A stretch of DNA of 64,000 bases, taken from contig JAJTTP010000013.1 in the NCBI GenBank assembly GCA_023313575.1, forward strand, positions 930,001 through 994,000, read 5' to 3'. The notes below the pieces were generated by a model. It made no database searches, was not told the DNA's origin, and saw only the letters and a list, made by a program, of their open reading frames with translations. This stretch comes from Eutypella sp. D-1. Its lineage: Eukaryota; Ascomycota; Sordariomycetes; Xylariales; Diatrypaceae. Made by a program: the position numbers and the translations under genes. This document shows positions 1 to 10,863 of the stretch, piece after piece. How positions within the stretch are numbered: position 1 is the first letter of the stretch; the number at the start of each line of letters is the position of its first letter.

Positions 1-3000
1 CCAGCCTTTTTCTGCCAGGAAACGCAAGCGAGTTTTTTAAACAACAATTACGAGGATGGGGGCCGCCCGCCGGCAAGGAAAGCGGGAGGAAGTTCTGGCC
101 AACAAACGTCCGGACCTTTCTTTGCTTGAATGAAGGGTTGGTTTTCCTTGAATGCCCAGATGGGTGGGTAGTGGGGAGGGGGGGGGGCAGGTTCCAGGTA
201 CGGTTACTATAACTAGTAGTACTACATACTACGGGGCGTTTCTGGCGTTTGTATCATCCCATCCCATCCCATCGTACCTCGTAATGTCCATATGTGTGCG
301 TGTGTACCTAGGTACCGCGCGGCGGCAGCCATCATACCTGAAGAGGCTGTCGGTCGGTCAGTCTGCCAGTTTCATCTTCACCACCATGAGGTTTTTAGGT
401 GTTTTTTTTTCTCTCTTCTTCCGTCTTCCATTTATTTCAACTCAGTAACCCAATCATAAAGAAGGTTGGCCGCTACAAGATAGTATCGGTGAGATCAGGA
501 CAGGCATTTCCCTTCCCTTCTCTTCTCCCCCCCCCCCCCTTCCATTCCTCCCGCTGGTTTTTAAACACTTTTTTCTTTCACACGTTTTGCCTACATACGG
601 GTCGGGCGGGTGGCTTGTCTCCCCCCCTTGTCTTGTCTGGAGTAGACGGGGTTAAGATATAAGTAGGGGAGATGAAACATGTCGATGGATTGTCATGTCA
701 TCAGCTGTTAGCCAGTGTACACTACCACTACTACACACATCCATGAAATAAAGCCTTATTAGCGACCGATGAATCCGCAACTACCCCCCCCCCCCGGCCG
801 GTCATGACCCTCATTTTGAAGGAGGAACACACTTCCTTCCTTTGCCCTGCCTCAAGTCGCCGTCCCGAGATGAATCGCATCGCATCGCATCTATCCTGCG
901 TTATGCCGCGTGTAGGCGGCGACGGTAGGGTGCATCCTCATTGGTGATTCCGTCTGTCCGTCCGTCCGTACGTAAGGAAAGGCTTATGGCCAATGTTCAT
1001 GCTCGACTTATTCAGTCATCCATTCCAAGGCTTGATTAATCTATGTCATTCATCGCCGACCGATGATGCAACGATGTGATCGGTCCCCCGGTCAATCCTG
1101 GGCAATGAAGCCATCCCGTTTCGTCTTCCCCGTGGCTTTCCCAAATCAACAATATCCATCCACCCCTCCATTATCTTATTCACATATCTGCTATCAGCCG
1201 CCGCCGTTGTGGATAAATACATTATATGCCTACCTACTTACCTACATACGCCTACAAGAGCCAAGGTAGGATTGCCCTTCCCTTTCTCCAGAGAGATGGG
1301 GAAGTCGGTTTTTAAAAGGGATGCATTAGGGCGTGTCTTGGCCCGCCGGATTTAATTTGGGCTGATCGCCCAATCATGGGTCCCCGCGCTTTTTCCCACT
1401 TGACGATCTCCGGGTATGTAATTAATTCAGTCGGCTAGCCAATCCATGTCCGTGCCTGCCTGCCTGCCTACCTCGAGTGATAGTGAGCAGGTAAAAAGAA
1501 ATTCCCCTAGGGCTTATTGCCATGCCAGTAGTATGTAAATACATACTGGTAGATAGACAGGCTATGTGGCTTGTAACAGGGCAAGCAGTTGCTATACATA
1601 CCTAGTATATGATGTACTACAACACTTCTATTTAGATCCATGGTAATTCCTTGCCGGGAGGGGTATCAATGAATCATGTTATAATACCTATCAGACGAAG
1701 AAGAATGCATGTGTAGATTTATTATTTCTTTCCTTTTTTTTCGTCAGCCTAATAACCGGGTAGGGCCACGCGGACGTCGACGGGCAGCAACAAGGGAGGG
1801 CGGGATATTAAGACAAGCATCTCACGTGGTTCTGGTATGCGAGTGATACACATGTGCGCCTCTGTCTGTCTCTCTCTCTCTCCCCCTCCTCTGTGCCTTC
1901 ATGTGCGAAGTATGTATGTGCATGTATGATGCACGGGTTTTCTCGCCGCAGATTCTAGGCCTGCTCTCTCATCGAGCACACCCACCCATCTCCAAGCCAT
2001 CCACCCTACACACACGCATACGGCTTCGGAAAGAAGCAAAAACGTTACAGGAACTCCAGGGTTGTTCCCGGGCCAAGTGGTCGGATTCCCGACGTTGCGA
2101 GTCAGCTAACAACATTGTTTGAGAGGGCGGGATAGAGGAAGGAAGGAAGGGAGGGTGAGAGAGTCAAGGAATCAGTCGAGTCTTTTGAGAAATCGAAGAC
2201 TTTTTTTGTTTCATCGAGACGGGGCTATCCATTGTTCGATTTCGAGGTGCATTTTCTGCTGCTGCTGCTACTCCGAGGGGAGGGCAGGGCAGGGCTACCC
2301 GCATACACATACCGCCCTGCGCTTACGATAAAAGATAATCCGATAAACCCCACGCATGAGTTTCCAAGACCATAACGATGCGTAGACAATCCTCCCTTAC
2401 CTTCGAAGGAAAGGGGAAGGGTGTGAGGTAGGTCAGGGTGATAGATAGATACGATACCTCCTTTCCATCACGAGCTTTCGTGAGACCGGCGATGCATCCT
2501 TACGCGTCTGCCATATTAGGACACGATACAACCCTTAAACGGTCTTCAGACCGAGCCGAGCCACCTTGATCGGTAAAATGTAGCCACAAACGGGACGTTC
2601 CAAGGAAACAAACAATACAAGTGATATCAAGAACGGTGATATACCGGATCGACAGTCCATCATTTATGCACATAACCACAAAGATGTGTTTGCAGGCATT
2701 ATCATGATATTCGTTATGTCGCCCAGCGTCTTCACTGCCACCCCGCCCTCATCAACAACTCAATGTCGCCTAGATTCCCCTCGTGACTTTGAGAGTATTG
2801 AAATATAAACCCTCTAGTTAACCCAAGCTCCGTTACGCCTTCATGTAGTGCATAACAGTCTTGCGGTTTGCTGGCAGCACAGCCATATGTACACACATCC
2901 CCTAGTTATAAATATGTACCACTTTATTGCATACCTAGGCACTCACTCCGTACACCAGATGGATAGATATGTATCTACAGTAGTTATTACCAGTCAAGTA

Positions 3001-3410
3001 TGAAAAAAATGCAGCTTACGGGTTCAGTTCTATTTCCAGCTTAGTTATCTTGCAGCCCGAATACATAGCCGCGGATCACCTTAAAATAGAAGAGCAAATC
3101 CTGACCCACAACGACCTTAGGTAAAGAGTGTGTTTACATACATACTATGGCCCCACTAAAGGGGGCTCAGCTGAAACGCAGCACATATCTACACGGCGGT
3201 AGATATCAGTTACGAAGTTACGCATGAATATCTCTCTCTACATTGATATTCTACATACCGAGACCGCAATGAGGCCGAGAGAAGTTGTTGCTTATTAGCT
3301 TCCGCGGTAAGTTGAAGAGAAAGATTTGGATGACTTGCCTACCTAAGGGTTAGGTTCAAGACATGTCTAGTAGGGTTCCAATTGACGTATCAGGTTACGA
3401 AACGAAAGGG
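1..3410. other. Intergenic, no gene recognised
   Basis: No reading frame here resembles a protein I know, and no tRNA-like or 5S-like box pattern was seen. The stretch has homopolymer C and G runs (about 524-539, 178-187 and 784-796), short CT-rich tracts, and TACC/TAGG motifs including a perfect TACCTAGGTA palindrome at 305-314. It is probably spacer plus untranslated flank of a gene outside the window. Confidence 0.6.

Positions 3411-3437
<27 letters not shown>
3411..3437. repeat. Poly(T) run, 27 nt
   Basis: This is an uninterrupted run of 27 T on the plus strand, so poly(A) in the direction of the neighbouring minus-strand PKS relic. An AATAAA hexamer lies on the minus strand at 3496-3491, 54 nt before it. 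It may be a plain homopolymer slippage tract; see the rejected retro-copy idea. Confidence 0.9.
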
Positions 3438-3442
<5 letters not shown>

Positions 3443-3469
3443 TCTCCAGATGCATGCGCTATGTTCTTG

Positions 3470-6370
3470 TTTACAAGAGTTGTCGAATCATTTATTGTAC
3501 CAATATTTTTCGGGCCCTCTAACCTTGAACCGACAATCTAGACTGTAGTTAGTCGTACGAAGGCTTGTTGAGCTCTCCCTCGTCTGGCGCGACGGAGAAT
3601 GCCCCGCAAAGCTTCGATGTCAACAAGCTGACGATAACCGCCGCACGCTCTTCCTCGTCAGTTTCCTTCCTAAATAATGTCACAAGGCTCGCCTCTTTCG
3701 TATTATTCTCGGTGTTCTCCACCTGCGGCACGCGAGAATGGAGCAAAGGGCGGTAGCGGCATAGACGGAGGCGGATCCTACCTCTCCGCTATCAGATTCA
3801 CGAACTCTAGTGAAACGGCTTTACGGCCTTGTAAAACGCGATACCGAGTAAAAGCATCTTGCTATGCATACCCTGAGGCATAGTTAGGCTGTTTTCAATT
3901 TCGGTGGGGCCAAGCCTTTGATATGCCAATTCGCCCTCTTTGAACTGGAATATATCAAGGATGCCAGTAATCCCCAAGGACAGTTCAATAGGGGTCCAAG
4001 GACCCTCGATTCACTGCGGGGGGAGTAGGGATCCGAAGTGTGCATTCAAGAAACTTTCAACTAAGCGCCCTGCGTGGAAGACCCTTTTGCGAGCAACAAG
4101 TTCAGTCTCTGTTCAACACGCTTTCAAATACGGATTGGAGGACTTCATGGATGTATTCTGCTGTTAACAGCGGGTCGTGATCATTCACACCACTGCCCTC
4201 CACGGCCAACATGACGATATCACGCTTTTCGACTGCTTCGGACCGTGCTACCCGGAAGAGCCCCGAGCTCAAGCTGTGTTCCGGATAATATGACTTTCCT
4301 ACTTTAAGAGCCGTGACCCATACAATGTGATGCCATCGTCCGAGCCTACTCTTCAAACAGTCGAACTGTGAATCAGAAAGCGCACTTAGGCAAGAAGTGT
4401 CGGTCTCGGTGAGGCATACGACGATTTCGGTTTCAAGTGGTACGATTGAATGAATCTACTCCAAGTATGATGTCCTCGTTGGGATTCCCACATGTGTCTC
4501 GGTGACTCTGGCCAGAACAGCCTGGCTGGCAGATTGCTTTCCACGACGAGCATCAATGTTGGTCTGGGTAGGTGCCTCGCTGGGTCAGAAGCTTTTGTTG
4601 TGATTATTATACCGCAGAGACGAGAGCTCTCTTCCTCGACGCCAGGAATGGTAAGCTTATTACCGGAGAATCCGTGTTGCCTAAGGGGAGTATCCCATTG
4701 CTGCTCGGGAACGACCGAGTTCTTTGATACCCCATCGTCTTGGTCCAGCCACCAACCTGGAAGCACCCCAAACCCGAAATTCATCACTAGAGTATGTGGT
4801 TGGATAAACGTAAGCATCATGAGTTTCCCGGAGGGGCTAGGCAGTTTATGGATTTTTCGAGAGTCCGAGGTCAGCTTTTAGTTGCCTTGGTCAAATTCCC
4901 AAAGACGACGAGGTCGAACTTGGGAGCGTTAGCCCTTGGAAAGCACTTTTCTGGCCCACATCGATATTGATTGGTGATACGCGGTTCTGTAGGGTTCAAA
5001 ATTCTGGTCCCATCGAGTCCCAGTTGAAGCCGGAACATGCATATTCCGCAAACCTTCTAGAGCCGCCCTGGTTCTTAAGATACTCTAGATGGTGGAGGGC
5101 CTTACTTATAGCAGCACAGCTTGGCAGTATGTGCTCACTATGGCCAGCAGACACAGTTCCGATATAATAAGGCATCTTCTCTTAAGCTTAAGTATATATG
5201 TACCCAGTAGTTGCGATGACGCGTTCTCGCACCGTGCTTCGGATAGGTACTTGCACAAGGAGGGGCGTAGCTGCCAGCTTAGCTAACGGCGACATAACCA
5301 AGGAAGGTGCGCACGTACTGCACTTTCCAGGCGAACAGAATAACCAAAATAAGGCGCCGAGTTTCCAACAATTAAAGCCTGGGTGGTGTAGTGGTAACAT
5401 GCTAGGTCAAGCTGGGCCTCATCCCAAATAGGGTGGAACGTGCCATAGGTATTCGAGAGTCCTCGGTTCGAATCCGAGTCCGGGCAATTTCTTTTTTTTT
5501 TTTTTACCCTTTGCTTTTCTTTTCGCCCACGTACTGATACAGAGGCTTACTTGCATTTTGAATTTCTTGGCTTATAAATATCGCCCTTACCTCTATATAG
5601 CAGAAGTCACTGTCGATATTTGGATTGGGTTTCCCAATAATGCGTTAAGTGGTATCATCCCCAGCTTCAACATCATGACCGGCTTGATTATTCTAGCTAA
5701 GCCCCTGCACCCCCCGAGGTGGCCAATATTTGATTTCACCGGTCCACTGCGTGCCAAGTTAGTGAATATAGTAGATACCTGCAAAGCATGTAGACCATAA
5801 GTGATACGTATAGAGGCTCTTCTATTGACCGTGCTGTCTGGAAGATTCTTCTAATAGCCTTCATCTCGGTTGGGTCCCCCATTTGTGGTCCAGTACCTAT
5901 GCCGGCTATCAGTCGGTAGTCTCGAAAATTTCTCGGTACTTTTATCTAAACACCATGAGCTTCAACGTATCTAGTGGACTCCAATCCTATGTTGGCTTTT
6001 CTCGTAGAGCTGCTGGATCAGTGCCTCTTGTGACTGCACGCTTGGCTGAGTAAGGATTGGACTTTTTCCATCTTGGTAACAGCCCGACATCCGGATGACC
6101 GCCCGGATTACATCACCGTCACGAACCGCTGATTCTATAGGCTTTAAGACAATGGCAACGACTCCCTCGCCCCTAGCGTAGCCATATGCGCGATGGTCGA
6201 AGCTATGGCAGATCCCATAGGGAGACAGGAAACTAAGGTTCGAAAGACCTCGGGAATGACAGATAGCTTCGGAGAAAGCATCAGGTTTGGAGCACCATTC
6301 TCGAATGCGCGGTACCCCGCTTCAGCCTTCGAGAGTTCATCTTCCTGTAATGAAGTCGTTACCACTGGGT
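3470..6370 (-). pseudogene. Decayed highly reducing polyketide synthase (KS-MT-ER-ACP remnants)
   Basis: Broken minus-strand frames match successive domains of fungal HR-PKSs. At 6365-5593 is the C-terminal part of the ketosynthase: GANLML-like and YGYARGEG segments, the VEAHG histidine motif (about 5968-5954), TGPQMGDPTE, and KSNIGHLGGC with the second histidine. A 57-bp intron (5953..5897, GTGTTT...CATAG) splits VEAHG from TGP. At about 4950-4386 is the end of a C-methyltransferase (KFDLVVFGNL; FGFGVLPGWWL). At 4356-4030 is the MT-ER linker (SSGLFRVARSE; ARKRVFHAGRLVESF). At about 4015-3890 is the start of an enoylreductase (SLGITGILD...GPTEIEN). At 3746-3549 is the start of an acyl carrier domain (LLTSKLCGAFSV...NKPSYD), which breaks up at the serine motif. 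The KS N-terminus with the active-site cysteine, and the AT and DH domains, are not seen. Several frameshifts and stops are present, so it cannot make a working synthase. Confidence 0.88.
5377..5486 (+). tRNA. tRNA-like Pol III unit, isotype not assignable (possible pseudogene)
   Basis: The two ends of the unit fold like a tRNA: acceptor GCCTGGG (5377-5383) with TCCGGGC (5479-5485) plus discriminator A, D arm GTGT-AGTGGTA-ACAT, and T arm CTCGG-TTCGAAT-CCGAG. The A box (TGGTGTAGTGG) and B box (GGTTCGAATCC) match consensus, and a long T run that can serve as Pol III terminator starts at 5492. The D arm resembles Gly(CCC) or Pro tRNAs. The 55 nt between 5407 and 5461 is about 38 nt longer than a normal anticodon loop, 3' stem and variable loop. 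I could not find a clean anticodon stem or a standard intron site, so it is either an intron-containing tRNA I cannot resolve or a damaged or tRNA-derived copy. It lies where the PKS relic lacks AT and DH. Confidence 0.6.
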
Positions 6371-7029
6371 CGTAATTCCAAATAACAAAAGATATAAAAA
6401 CGATAGTTACTTAGATTGATTGCTATCTAGCCAATAAAAGGCTACCTAAGATGGGCGAGATCCTATATACTTATAAAAAGGGGCATCACCAAAAGAAGGT
6501 AAAAGCCGTTAGCTTAGCAGTCAATATAGGCACGTGACCATTATCAGTGGAGTTTCTCCACCCTGGAATAGGGGGTTTGTAACTGGATAGGGGTTATAAT
6601 GGCTTTAACTCGCGATCCATAGAGTTGGTGAGTATTTGCCTTATTATCTATGTAGAACTGCGACATTATACATACGATTTGTTTAGTTTCTTTACGTCAT
6701 ACATATAATATTAAGGATAAATAAACGTGGGTTTCGCGATAAACCTTTTATAGACGCCTTTATACGTCAGATAATTTTAAGTTTCTGTTTAAGAACGGTA
6801 AGGATGCGAGGGTAAGCTTTTGCGCATAGTTTTATAAGGGAAGCAGTATAAAACACCACTCTTTATAAGTGCTGGCTTGGTAAAATACGGACGTAATTGA
6901 TATCATGTTCAATTTATACTACATTTTCACCTTACTCCTTTCAATTTTGGTCTTAGTGCCATATGCTGCATGAACCTCCTCCGTATGCAGACTGTATGTA
7001 CAATAGATGCCAACTCGAGATATGCCCCC
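6371..7029. other. AT-rich spacer between PKS relic and ligase gene
   Basis: The base composition is visibly richer in A and T than in neighbouring genes, with many TTATA and TATAA strings and no coding frame. It begins exactly where the KS homology stops, so it may be an inserted and mutated element or plain decay. I see no terminal repeats or transposase frame in it. Confidence 0.55.
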
Positions 7030-8518
7030 TCAGGTAGAACGATCTAAGAACTTGATCACCTTCCTGCCCGTTTCGCTCACCTCAAAACCATTGAGGCCAT
7101 CGACAAATATCGGTCGAAATCGATGCTCGTTCGCAGAGTGTACAAAGAAAAAATCTTTAAGACGATCAACAACTGCCTGTCGAGAACAAGCTTGTTTGCT
7201 TGACTGTGAGCATAGTACGCGAATGTCTAACACGACTTCAGAAGATGGCCCCATTTTGTCCAGGATGATTTGCCACTGCAGGACACCAAGCTTTGGGTCC
7301 GCCATGGCTGTGCTCAGTTGGCTGAATTCCCAATAAGCTCCGTCCCACACGAAGTCGAAGCGGGTATCACGACCTTCGACCCGTAGCAGACGCATGTATT
7401 GCCACTGTGTCTCGGGGATCACAGCCCGAGCTTGCTCCGGTAGTGGATGCAGCGAACCGACATCGCCACTGACATAGCGCACAAGTGGATTACGCAGCCG
7501 TGTGAGTGAAGTTTGAACAATAGCTCCAGTTTTCCCTTCCGGAAGAGGGTCTGGGATGCCATCGCCCTCAGTTGGAGAGAGTGGAAAGACCTCTATGAAT
7601 AACATGCGAGTGTCAACGATGAAATCCGTGTGGTTTGCACTGGGGTCGATCGGAATCAGGTCAGGGCTATTTAGTCCATAGGGGCCTGCCTCAGAGCTTC
7701 CAATAATAGAGCAAAGTTTCACGGGGCCTAGAACCTCGTAGATGTGTGCTTTTTGCCCTGCTGTGAGTGCCTCTGAGGTGTAGATGATTTTGTTAATCTT
7801 GATCTTTTCCTTCTCGACGGGAGGCAGTTTGGAGATGTGATGCACAACATGAATGACCTGGCTTCCGTCGCCAGTTAAGACGTTTACGTGGAAGTCTTGT
7901 AGAAGCTTGATGATCTTGGAAGGAGTCATGTGGTTTCCCGCGGCTAAGGTGGAGGCCCCGGCGTTCTCGAAGATCTCCGTGATAAGATCAAGCGATCTAA
8001 AGTGACTATAGTCAGCATCGTCTCAATCGATATCTAAAGCTCGGGTTCCATACCGGTAGAGATTGCCCTCCCAGTGAGTTGATAGAGCCCAATCGCCACG
8101 TTCTATGAGTCCCGCGTTGCGCATAAAGTGGCTAAAGTACGCCCTATGCCGGCGATTCTCAGCAGCATCTGTAGCGAAGAAGAGTGATTTCCCACCAGAC
8201 CCTCCTCCAGTAACACTTGTGTAGACATTATGTCGGTAGGTATTCTGGGGGCTCGTGTCATCGACCAGTCTCTCGATGGTAATATACCTGGCAGATAATG
8301 AGAGAAAGCCGAAAGATATCGTAGTGGCTTGCTTACAATTCTTTCTTTGATATCGACGGCCGCCCATTCAAGTCGGGTGGAGTGGGCGACAAGGCAGCTT
8401 GCTCTCTCAGGCGCTGGATAGTTTCTTCATCCGGGGGATACTGGGCGTCGGAATAGAAAGGGTGGATGTTTGCGACAGCCAGCACGTCGGCCAGAGAATA
8501 CGACGAGCTAGGAGCCAT
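7030..8518 (-). CDS. PaaK-like adenylate-forming (AMP-binding) ligase
   Basis: Predicted to activate a carboxylic acid as acyl-AMP, as phenylacetate-CoA ligase family enzymes do; whether CoA, a carrier protein or an amine accepts the acyl group is unknown. The model has three exons: 8518..8337, 8287..8054 and 7996..7030. Introns are 8288..8336 (GTAAGC...CCAG) and 7997..8053 (GTATGG...TTTAG). They give 460 residues, normal for PaaK-like proteins and shorter than acetyl-CoA-synthetase-type ligases. The glycine-rich nucleotide loop is TSVTGGGSGGKS at residues 84-95. GSSEAGPYG around 237-245 fits the A5 motif, and YVSGDVG around 313-319 fits the A7 aspartate motif. The C-terminal RKVIKF may carry the catalytic lysine. 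The ATG at 8518 was chosen because it starts the conserved part; an in-frame ATG at 8626 would add 36 residues. The TauD gene lies upstream on the same strand. The family call is firm; the substrate is unknown. Confidence 0.82.
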
Positions 8519-9430
8519 GATTGGAGTTGGGACATCGGATCCAAACAAGGCACCTATGGAACTTGCAGGGTTATGAGGGAAGATGAACTGAGGCTGATGC
8601 AATATATATACTTTCTTTTGGTACATACATCACTCCCTTATATGAATTCCGAGACCGATGACCCCGGATGCTATGTCTACTCCGCAAATCAAATCCCGAT
8701 AGCGGGATCGCTTCGCTTGGCTGAGCAAAGATGCTTTTGTTCATTGTGTAGCAATTGGAGTTGAACTCCAGTCGGGTGTCTCAGACAGATCAGGTGATGT
8801 GTCGTACTAAATGCTAACCGCTAGGATGTCTCTGACGGCCAAGTTCCACCCAAGCCGTGTCTTGCATAGGATCGTAATCGCCGAGGGTTGAGTCCTGTAC
8901 CAGCCATATGTTGGATTGGCATATGCAGTGCGCCCTCGAATGGGGATGACCGATCACACGGGTAAGACGGGCTTGTGCGATGTTCTAGCAGGGATGTTCA
9001 GCGGGATGACTAGCCGACTGCCGTACGTTAAACTTGACAGCTGAAGGGTCTACAGGGCGGCGTGATTGATATGACAATCTTGAAGCGACATGCTGATTAA
9101 GGATCATTCAGGGAAGAAGATGACAGCTGAGATCCAAGAAGCGCATAATCCTATCCTTGCCTCTGCTGTTCAGCTCATCGAATGTCCGGCGCAAAAGTCG
9201 ATCATTTCTGAAAGATCTACGCTAATGTATACTATAGGGAAGCGGCTTGGCGGCATGCCTCTTCACGCCTTATTTTGAGTAAATACGAGACGCATTCATA
9301 TGTGAGAAGAAATATAGGCAAAAGTCCAGCTATACCCGAGACATGGAGCACCTATTGCAGATCGCTAGGGAGCCGCCTCCTGCAATATTAAACGCATTGC
9401 ATCTACATGACTAACTACCCGGAATACATA
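8519..9430. other. Spacer between ligase and 2OG-oxygenase genes
   Basis: About 0.9 kb with no recognisable gene. It should hold the promoter of the ligase (near 8519-8800) and the 3' untranslated region of the oxygenase (near 9300-9430), since both genes are on the minus strand. No clear regulatory motif was identified. Confidence 0.5.
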
Positions 9431-10387
9431 CTACTGAGACATATGTAGAGCGCTCCTGCCCTTGTCAGAGATATTTCCGAAGGGACATGCATCCCACCGC
9501 ACCCGACGCAGGTGGCGTTCTGGATCCTTGATCTCATTCCGCGCATGCAACCACCTGCGATTGTCCATGAGGATGATAGAACCTTTCGGTATATCCGACG
9601 ACTTGAGGTGGACAGTTGAGTGTGCCTGAACTTCTTCTCTCAGCAGTGCCTCTTTCAGCTCCTCTAACGCCCGAGCGGCCCGCTCCGTCAATGGTGTGAG
9701 GATATCCTCTCTAAACCGGATTATGGTCGCCCGGTTAGCTGGGTGTGTCGCAAATACGCTCCCGATGATGTGCTTCTGGTTCGGATCTTTAATGAACTCC
9801 GGAGGGATTGTGATCCGGTACTCTGGAGCCGCCAACGCTGACCGGGTTCCTGGAGACAGGAGCTCGCTGAGTCTTTCGACGTTCATGACGGAGAGGGTGC
9901 CGCCTCCACAGCGATCATGCTGCAGGATCTGCAGGGCAAAATATCTGGGTGGCGGGTCTTCGTAACTGCAGTCTGTGTGCCAAGGAAACTCGTTCATCGT
10001 CTCCGACCTAGCCTGGTTGTTTCCGGCTTGAAAGTTGGTCTTGCTCGGCCGGACGTCCCAGAACCACCCACGAGTTGCGCTGTGGGAGATAGGAAGCTGA
10101 TGGCCGTGGTTTTTATGAAGACTGACGAGCAGTTGCTTGAGGTAGTCGCTGTCCTCATCTGAAAATTCAAGACTGAGCTTGAGCATGCCGCTTCGCTCTA
10201 ACTGCTCTGACACTTTACCAACATGATCAAACTGCTGAGCATGATTCAACGTAGGCACTGCGAGACAGGGCAAGGTATGCGAGGCTACCGTGGTATGGCA
10301 GCGGAAATTGTGAGGAATGAGTCTTGATGGCATAGAAGACTCGAGTATGCGACTACGCCTCCAGGCCTGACGCACAATTCGATACAT
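9431..10387 (-). CDS. TauD/clavaminate-synthase-like Fe(II)/2-oxoglutarate dioxygenase
   Basis: Single open frame of 318 residues, predicted to oxidise a substrate (hydroxylation, desaturation or similar) using Fe(II), O2 and 2-oxoglutarate. The metal triad is visible: WHTD gives His137 and Asp139, and DNRRWLHARNE gives the distal His281. Arg294 or Arg295 in RHLRRVRW is the likely 2-oxoglutarate anchor. The distal motif with the following arginine cluster resembles the clavaminate-synthase/AsnO branch that acts on amino acids, but this is by eye only. The N-terminus is basic and poorly conserved in character, so translation could also begin at Met19. It is divergent from the ATP-grasp gene over 476 bp, a usual sign of co-regulation. 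No frameshift or lost catalytic residue is seen. Confidence 0.88.
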   Translation of the reverse strand: MYRIVRQAWRRSRILESSMPSRLIPHNFRCHTTVASHTLPCLAVPTLNHAQQFDHVGKVSEQLERSGMLKLSLEFSDEDSDYLKQLLVSLHKNHGHQLPISHSATRGWFWDVRPSKTNFQAGNNQARSETMNEFPWHTDCSYEDPPPRYFALQILQHDRCGGGTLSVMNVERLSELLSPGTRSALAAPEYRITIPPEFIKDPNQKHIIGSVFATHPANRATIIRFREDILTPLTERAARALEELKEALLREEVQAHSTVHLKSSDIPKGSIILMDNRRWLHARNEIKDPERHLRRVRWDACPFGNISDKGRSALHMSQ

Positions 10388-10863
10388 GATAGCAAAAGAG
10401 ATAGATAAACGGAGCTTTCAATAAGGCTCGAGACGGAGCAGAACGCTAGGAGAAGAGCTGTCCAACACAGTTAAACATGCCAGTCAAATATGGTATTAAT
10501 AGTAATGTTCCCCCGCTGCGCGGAGAAACACAGACTGTGACCCTGATGCTTGTTCGGGTTGACGGCAGGGCGGGATCCGTTCCTACCTGAACTCGGGAAC
10601 TCTTTTTTGAGACAACAGCACCAAGGCAGTAACACAGCTGAAAGACATGGAACATCACGCTATTTAATTTGTCTCTCTGGTCTCAAAGTTGGACCCCCGT
10701 CAGTTCGAATTGCTCCAATGAAACGGAACGCCCCGGGTATAGAGATGAGAGCCACTCAACACCAAGTCCTTGCCCACACATCCATATATATCTACTTAAA
10801 CCTCAAGGCCATCGTCCAGGCCAGCTTTCGTTATATCCATAGATTTTGTTTAACTATTTCCCG
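10388..10863. promoter_or_regulatory. Shared divergent promoter (oxygenase - / ATP-grasp +)
   Basis: This 476-bp gap separates the start codons of two divergently transcribed genes, so both promoters must lie in it unless untranslated introns are present. I could not identify a pathway-specific factor site, and no regulator gene is visible in the cluster. The inference of shared control rests on geometry alone. Confidence 0.6.

Noticed and set aside
3411..3496. AATAAA plus a 27-nt poly(A) after the PKS relic, suggesting a retro-copied mRNA
   Set aside because: The relic keeps a recognisable intron with proper splice sites inside the KS motif, which a copied mRNA would lack. The poly(A) is more simply a homopolymer.
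8740..8785. GGAGTTGAACTCC, resembling a tRNA T arm
   Set aside because: No matching acceptor stem, D arm or A box was found at a suitable distance on either strand.
10846..10863. Possible earlier start of the ATP-grasp gene
   Set aside because: It would begin with TTG; the first ATG in frame is at 10864.
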